Positions 6,867 to 10,093 of a stretch of DNA of 10,093 bases are shown one piece after another; within the stretch, counting starts at the first letter, position 1, and every line of letters starts with the position of its first letter. Below the pieces are notes generated by a model. The model was not told where the DNA came from and did no database searches. It saw only the letters and a list, made by a program, of their open reading frames with translations. The stretch covers positions 1-10,093 of the forward strand of contig CANCRX010000109.1 in assembly GCA_947380655.1 (NCBI GenBank), in the 5' to 3' direction. A program made the position numbers and the translations under genes. Origin of the DNA: Alcaligenaceae bacterium. Lineage in GTDB: Bacteria > Pseudomonadota > Gammaproteobacteria > Burkholderiales > Burkholderiaceae_B.

Positions 6867-7530
6867 GGCGAGCTCCAAAGAAATAACGCGGACCAGCCCA
6901 GTTAAGCAATGCTCTTACTCCAATGGAGAGCAATAAATAAATCGCGGTTGCCACGATATATGCCTCAAACGCTCGGAAATTTCGGCTTTGAATGAGGTTA
7001 GCTACAAAACTTAATTCAGGCGTCGAGATCTGTCCGCACACTGCAGACCCAAGCATCACGATAATGATCTGACTAACTAATGCTGGCCAAACTTTTTTAA
7101 GTGCTGGAGGCAAAATGATGCGTGTAAAAATCTGAAAACGATTGAGTGCCAAACTAAGTCCGGCTTCGATCTGACCTTTGGGTGTTGCCTGTATACCGGC
7201 CCGGATAATCTCGGTTGCATACGCACCCAGATTAATTACCATCGCAATGACTGAGGCTGATTCAGGACTTAATCTAATGCCTGCCATCGGCAAACCAAAA
7301 AAAATAAAAAATAACTGTACGATAAAAGGCGTATTACGAATGAACTCTACGTAAACACCAGCAACCCATTTCAGCCATAATGGTCCGCTTAAGCGCGCCC
7401 AGGCAAATACAACACCAATCAACACACCAAGCACAGCCGAAATCACTGTCAGCCCTAAGGTCCAGAGAACCCCAGAGACCAGTAGCGGCCATTGGGATAG
7501 AACTGCAGCAAAATCGAGCGCAATACGCAC
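6859..7530 (-). CDS. Polar amino acid ABC transporter permease (first permease)
   Basis: Inner-membrane permease of 223 aa of the His/Glu/Gln/Arg family. The start is GTG at 7530 with AGGA 8 bases upstream; no nearby ATG fits. Hydrophobic segments lie at about 16-44, 67-84, 91-109, 147-166 and 189-208. The VEFIRNTPFIVQLFFIFFGLP block (61-81) is the family's typical second-helix motif. The EAA loop runs IEAGLSLALNRFQIFTRIILP (121-141), with Ala where most permeases carry the conserved Gly. It follows the binding-protein gene after a 65-base gap that contains a strong hairpin, so its expression is probably lower than that of the binding protein. It is encoded with a second, non-identical permease and one ATPase, consistent with a heterodimeric pore. 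Confidence 0.93.
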   Translation of the reverse strand: MRIALDFAAVLSQWPLLVSGVLWTLGLTVISAVLGVLIGVVFAWARLSGPLWLKWVAGVYVEFIRNTPFIVQLFFIFFGLPMAGIRLSPESASVIAMVINLGAYATEIIRAGIQATPKGQIEAGLSLALNRFQIFTRIILPPALKKVWPALVSQIIIVMLGSAVCGQISTPELSFVANLIQSRNFRAFEAYIVATAIYLLLSIGVRALLNWAGPRYFFGARRG

Positions 7531-7547
7531 AGTTAATTTCCTAAATC

Positions 7548-7582
7548 AAAAATGCTACTCAGCTTTTACAAACTGAGTAGCA
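7548..7582 (-). terminator. Hairpin plus U-tract between binding protein and permease (partial terminator)
   Basis: On the minus strand a perfect 10-bp stem, TGCTACTCAG with CTGAGTAGCA (7553-7562 and 7573-7582), is closed further by one U.G and two U-A pairs around a GUAA loop, a GNRA tetraloop. Five U residues (7552-7548) follow directly. It lies 13 bases past the binding-protein stop and just upstream of the permease ribosome site. Shape and position fit an attenuating terminator or 3' stabiliser that keeps receptor levels above permease levels. Confidence 0.8.
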
Positions 7583-7595
7583 AAACAAACGCAAA

Positions 7596-8429
7596 TTACT
7601 TAGGTAAATCACCAGCAGGACGCTTGAGCCATTTTTCACTTAATTTATTGATATCACCAGAGGCGACACCTGCAGCGATAATTTCATTGACCTTCATACG
7701 CAAAGCATCTTCGCCTTTAGCAACACCAACGAAATTAGGGCTATCTTTGAGCAGCAGTTTGAACTCTGTTTGCATCTGAGGCGTACGTTGCATCATATTT
7801 TCTGCTACGGACACCCCCGTGGCCACCAGATTTACTTGCCCCGAGGTGTATGCAGAAACGGTCGCATTGTTATCCTCAAATCGCTTCAAGTCTGCTTTTT
7901 CAGGAGCTACTTTGCTGAGTTCAGTATCCTCAAGTGCACCGCGCGTCACGCTAATCGACTTACCTGCCAGATCTGCAAAGCTTTTAACCGAAAGGCTCTT
8001 CGGGCCGAAAACAGCCTGAAAATAAGGCGAATATGCAGAGGTAAAGTCAATGACGGCCATACGTTCAGGATTTTTACCTAACGTCGAAATGACAAGGTCT
8101 GCGCGCTTTGTCTGAAGGTACGGAATACGGTTAGCACTCGTAACAACGATGAGTTCAACTTTAACGCCCATTTTTTGACCAATGTAATTGGCCATATCAA
8201 CGTCCAAACCCTGTGGCTTTAAGTCTGGACCGACAAAACCATAAGGAGGAAAATCCGTAGGAATAGCAATCTTGATTTCCTTAGCTTTCATCACATTGTC
8301 CAATGCACTTTGTGCTTGCACACTGCCCGAAAAAGCTATGCCCAATGTTGCCGCTGCAGTGGCGACAACTAACAGGCGCTGGATACGACTTTTAAACAGA
8401 CGAACTTGAGATATCTTAGATTTCAACAT
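7596..8429 (-). CDS. Family 3 periplasmic substrate-binding protein of ABC importer
   Basis: A 277-aa secreted receptor that captures the solute for the importer. The ATG at 8429 is chosen over an upstream in-frame ATG at 8480 because AAAGGAGG lies five bases before it and a proper signal peptide follows: basic residues to Arg18, hydrophobic core 19-33, cleavage after Ala39 (VQA-Q). The mature part shows the SBP_bac_3 pattern: IAIPTDFPPYGF (54-65), GLDVDMANYIGQKMG, and NPERMAVIDFTSAY (120-133), with Arg123 at the position that grips the ligand carboxylate. Odd: in HisJ and GlnH an Asp five residues after the 'DA' of the hinge-side motif binds the alpha-ammonium group; here that stretch reads GQVNLVATGVSVAE and the position is Gly205. 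The ligand may therefore lack a free amino group. First gene of the cassette. Confidence 0.94.
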   Translation of the reverse strand: MLKSKISQVRLFKSRIQRLLVVATAAATLGIAFSGSVQAQSALDNVMKAKEIKIAIPTDFPPYGFVGPDLKPQGLDVDMANYIGQKMGVKVELIVVTSANRIPYLQTKRADLVISTLGKNPERMAVIDFTSAYSPYFQAVFGPKSLSVKSFADLAGKSISVTRGALEDTELSKVAPEKADLKRFEDNNATVSAYTSGQVNLVATGVSVAENMMQRTPQMQTEFKLLLKDSPNFVGVAKGEDALRMKVNEIIAAGVASGDINKLSEKWLKRPAGDLPK

Positions 8430-8442
8430 TACAACCTCCTTT

Positions 8443-8464
8443 TTGTATGCAATATCGTATACAA
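8443..8464. promoter_or_regulatory. Putative GntR-FCD operator ahead of the binding-protein gene
   Basis: A 22-bp near-palindrome (18 of 22 positions symmetrical) has ends TTGTAT and ATACAA. It can also be read as two overlapping-type sites 12 bases apart on the plus strand, TTGTATGCAA and TCGTATACAA, both fitting the T-N-G-T-(N)-A-C-N-A style recognised by FadR/FCD-type GntR regulators. It sits 14 bases upstream of the ATG at 8429, next to the Shine-Dalgarno and over the likely transcription start, where a repressor would block the cassette that encodes a GntR protein. Binding is inferred, not shown. Confidence 0.55.
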
Positions 8465-8492
8465 AATTAGATAAGTTCACGACACAGGTAAA
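8464..8492 (-). promoter_or_regulatory. Possible sigma-70 promoter of the ABC/M20 cassette
   Basis: On the minus strand TTTACC (8492-8487) and TAATTT (8469-8464) are separated by 17 bases, a weak -35/-10 pair (4 of 6 and 3 of 6 to consensus). A start near 8457 would fall inside the palindrome at 8443-8464. The match is poor, so it is only the best candidate in the 120-base gap between cynS and the binding-protein gene. Confidence 0.25.
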
Positions 8493-8504
8493 CCCTATGT
8501 CGCG
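8478..8504. other. Imperfect hairpin in the cynS / binding-protein gap
   Basis: The plus-strand arms CGACACAGG (8480-8488) and CCTATGTCG (8494-8502) pair over 9 positions with one C/A mismatch and a five-base loop. No T-run follows on the minus strand, so a classical terminator for cynS is not supported. It overlaps the candidate -35 box. It could be a rho-dependent end, a second regulator site, or chance. Apart from this and the operator, I see nothing in the 120-base gap. Confidence 0.25.
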
Positions 8505-8549
8505 GGGAATTAGGACTTAGATCAATAAAATCAAAGCCCTAGCTATAAA

Positions 8550-9023
8550 TCAATACGTTTTATAAGGCAAAAACTTACCGGACAACACAACATTGACCCG
8601 GTCACCCTTTGGATCGGGTTCACGTTTGATGTCCATCGAAAAATCGATCGCACTCATGATGCCGTCACCGAATTCCTCGTGAATCAGCTCTTTGATTGTC
8701 GTGCCATACACGCTCACGATTTCATACCAACGATAGATCAGCGGATCGGTTGGCACGGAAGATCGTAATGAGCCTTTGTAAGGCACCACTTGCAGCAGCT
8801 TCACCGCTTCGGGTGGCAGAGCGAATGTTTTGCCAATCAGCGTAGCCTGCTCTTTGGTCAGGGTCATCTGACCTAAACAAGCAGCAGTCACCCACTCTTT
8901 TGAGAGCTTGAGCTTGCTCGCGACATCGGCCCACTTGATGCCCTTTTGAATCTTCGCCGAATAAATCAGATCCGTCACGTCTTCGCGTGTCATGGGTTTG
9001 GCGATTGCCTTGGATGTAGCCAT
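8550..9023 (-). CDS. cynS: Cyanase (cyanate hydratase / lyase)
   Basis: Cytoplasmic cyanase of 157 aa, which converts cyanate and bicarbonate to carbamate and CO2; carbamate then falls apart to ammonia and CO2. The length is almost that of the E. coli enzyme (156 aa). The N-terminal helical domain (about 10-80) includes WADVASKLKLSKEWVTAACLGQMTL; the C-terminal domain carries PTDPLIYRWYEIVSVYGTTIKELIHEEFGDGIMSAIDF. The catalytic triad is intact: Arg98, Glu101 and Ser124, equivalent to Arg96, Glu99 and Ser122 in E. coli. AGGAG lies seven bases before the ATG at 9023. It follows the CynD-type ATPase by 18 bases, so it is the last gene of a cyanate uptake and degradation operon. It serves nitrogen supply and removal of toxic cyanate. 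No CynR-type LysR gene is visible in the window. Confidence 0.98.
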   Translation of the reverse strand: MATSKAIAKPMTREDVTDLIYSAKIQKGIKWADVASKLKLSKEWVTAACLGQMTLTKEQATLIGKTFALPPEAVKLLQVVPYKGSLRSSVPTDPLIYRWYEIVSVYGTTIKELIHEEFGDGIMSAIDFSMDIKREPDPKGDRVNVVLSGKFLPYKTY

Positions 9024-9041
9024 ATCTATCTCCTGAGTAAA

Positions 9042-9842
9042 TTAAGCGGTAGCAAAGGTCTTGGACCGATGTACCAGAAAGTCAATCAAATGATTACGTA
9101 ATTCATAAAACTTCGGGTCATGATGCATCGTTGCGCGTGTGCGATCGCGCGGCAATGGATTTGAAACAATCTCAGCGAGCACTGCACGGGGTCCATTACT
9201 CATGAGGAAAATTTTGTCTGATAGCAAGATTGCCTCGTCGACATCGTGTGTGATCATGAAAACCGTCTGCTGCGTTTGACGCACGATGGTCACTAATTCG
9301 TCCTGAATATTGCCGCGCGTCAGCGCATCCAGTGCACCAAAGGGCTCATCGAGCAACAACATCTTTGGTTGAATTGCGAACGCGCGCGCGATCCCCACAC
9401 GTTGTTTCATTCCCCCTGACAATTGCGATGGTTTTTTATTTTCAGAGCCTTGCAGGTGCACCATGTCAATGAATTGCTGAACATGCGCATCAACTTGCGC
9501 TGCACTCCAATCTGGCCATTTTGATTTCACCGCAAAGGCGATATTGCCGCGCACAGTCATCCAGGGCATCAGCGCGTGAGACTGAAATACCACGCCACGA
9601 TCCAGACTGGGACCACTGATCTCACGACCATCGACAAAAGAATGTCCCGCAGTAGGCTCCTCGAGACCGGCAAGCACATTCAAAATGGTAGTCTTGCCGC
9701 AGCCGGAGTGACCAATGATGCAAACAAAATCACCGCGATCAATTTCAAAATTCACATCATCGAAAACAACGAGCTCACCTGCTCCGCCGGCGGCGGGAAA
9801 AGCTTTACGCAGCCCCTGAACTTTCAAAAATCCTTGCGTCAT
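9042..9842 (-). CDS. cynD: Nitrate/cyanate/sulfonate-type ABC transporter ATP-binding protein
   Basis: A 266-aa ATPase of the NrtD/CynD/SsuB/TauB group, energising import of small anions such as nitrate, cyanate or sulfonates. Motifs: Walker A GHSGCGKTT (44-52), Q-loop Gln87 in FQSHALMPWMTV, signature LSGGMKQRVGIARAFA (141-156), Walker B MLLLDEPFGALDALTR (161-176), and His199 in MITHDVDEA. The FQ-H-LMPW-TV and LLDEPFGALDALTR strings are hallmarks of the group. The start at 9842 has AAGGA seven bases upstream and is two bases after the permease stop. The gene symbol rests on the following cynS, matching the cynABD-S order known from cyanobacteria; the sequence alone would not separate it from nitrate or sulfonate ATPases. 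Confidence 0.93.
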   Translation of the reverse strand: MTQGFLKVQGLRKAFPAAGGAGELVVFDDVNFEIDRGDFVCIIGHSGCGKTTILNVLAGLEEPTAGHSFVDGREISGPSLDRGVVFQSHALMPWMTVRGNIAFAVKSKWPDWSAAQVDAHVQQFIDMVHLQGSENKKPSQLSGGMKQRVGIARAFAIQPKMLLLDEPFGALDALTRGNIQDELVTIVRQTQQTVFMITHDVDEAILLSDKIFLMSNGPRAVLAEIVSNPLPRDRTRATMHHDPKFYELRNHLIDFLVHRSKTFATA

Positions 9843-9844
9843 GT

Positions 9845-10093
9845 TCAGTCCTTATAGGTCACTGCGCGCTGCAAGCGGGCAAAGCACATATCGAGCAACA
9901 TCCCGATTACACCAATCAAAAACACTGCGACCAGAATATTGGAGATAGAGAGATTGTTCCATTCGTTCCATACGAAATAACCAATCCCTGTACCGCCGAC
10001 CAACATTTCGGCCGCCACAATCACGAGCCAGGCGATACCAATTGAAATGCGCATACCCGTCATGATGGTTGGCGCTGCCGCCGGCAAAATAAC
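9845..10093 (-). CDS. cynB: Nitrate/cyanate-type ABC transporter permease, C-terminal part (5' end outside window)
   Basis: The last 82 codons of a binding-protein-dependent permease of the NrtB/CynB/SsuC group, open to the right edge. The fragment begins inside the EAA-loop region (VILPAAAPTIMTGMRISIGIAW), the typical ATPase-contact segment, so no start is in the window. It continues with AAEMLVGGTGIGYFVWNEWNN and a last membrane helix (about ILVAVFLIGVIGMLLDM) and ends with the short basic tail usual for the family. The stop is two bases before the CynD start, indicating one transcript with cynD and cynS. The name is by context; nitrate or sulfonate permeases look similar in this region. 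The periplasmic receptor gene expected upstream would lie beyond the window. Confidence 0.88.
   Translation of the reverse strand, partial: VILPAAAPTIMTGMRISIGIAWLVIVAAEMLVGGTGIGYFVWNEWNNLSISNILVAVFLIGVIGMLLDMCFARLQRAVTYKD

Noticed and set aside
7190..7197. GTATAC core as a second GntR operator
   Set aside because: It lies inside the first permease coding sequence, lacks the flanking T.G/C.A positions and the paired half-site seen at 8443-8464.
8430..8480. Longer start for the family 3 binding protein at 8480
   Set aside because: The AAAGGAGG site directly before the ATG at 8429 and the signal peptide starting there decide for the shorter form; the extension would cover the operator region.
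9845..10087. Complete 80-residue membrane protein starting at a TTG at 10087
   Set aside because: The frame stays open to the window edge and begins within a permease EAA loop, so it is the tail of a longer permease.
8550..10093. Nitrate or sulfonate assimilation operon rather than cyanate
   Set aside because: The ATPase and permease alone could fit, but the directly following gene is a cyanase with all three catalytic residues and no nitrate reductase or desulfonase gene is present.
1..10093. Mobile element, CRISPR array, tRNA or phage/defence module
   Set aside because: No transposase or integrase, no spaced repeats, no tRNA-like cloverleaf and no defence domain was seen; nearly all of the window is metabolic and transport genes.

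Overview
The window looks like a chromosomal segment of a betaproteobacterium, most likely Burkholderiales. The main clue is a Bug/TctC-type solute receptor next to catabolic enzymes, a gene family greatly expanded in that order. A LigI-like amidohydrolase, a GntR-FCD regulator and a base composition of roughly 50% GC (estimated by eye) fit this. I cannot name a genus. No tRNA, rRNA, insertion sequence or CRISPR array was seen.

Plus strand, 1-2140: a short catabolic run. It holds the 3' end of a LigI-like (2-pyrone-4,6-dicarboxylate hydrolase family) amidohydrolase cut by the window edge, an SDR oxidoreductase, and a periplasmic Bug receptor. The genes are 11 to 16 bases apart, each with a Shine-Dalgarno, so they are probably one operon for an unidentified lactone or carboxylic acid. 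The run converges on the minus-strand block at a hairpin at 2150-2184.

Minus strand, 10093 down to 8550: the end of a cyanate uptake and breakdown operon. It consists of an ABC permease cut by the window edge, a NrtD/CynD-type ATPase and an intact cyanase (CynS). Imported cyanate reacts with bicarbonate to give ammonia and CO2, so this is a nitrogen-scavenging or detoxifying unit.

Minus strand, 8429 down to 2192: a seven-gene cassette. In order of transcription it has a family-3 periplasmic binding protein, two polar-amino-acid-type permeases, their ATPase, a GntR-FCD regulator, an M20 amidohydrolase of the allantoate / N-carbamoyl-L-amino-acid class with all metal ligands, and a second, divergent M20 protein. 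Junctions overlap or nearly touch from the first permease to the first M20 gene. A 22-bp near-palindrome with GntR/FadR-like half-sites lies just ahead of the binding-protein ribosome site, and a terminator-like hairpin separates the binding protein from the first permease. The natural reading is import of an N-substituted amino acid or ureido compound, cytoplasmic hydrolysis, and induction through the regulator.

Two details make this cassette the most interesting part. By eye alignment, the binding protein has glycine where amino-acid receptors carry the aspartate that holds the ligand's alpha-ammonium group, while the carboxylate-binding arginine is kept. That suggests a ligand with a blocked or missing amino group. 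The second M20 protein lacks three of the five usual zinc ligands. The cyanase next door is suggestive, because cyanate carbamoylates amino groups and N-carbamoyl amino acids are substrates of the first M20 class, but that link is inference.
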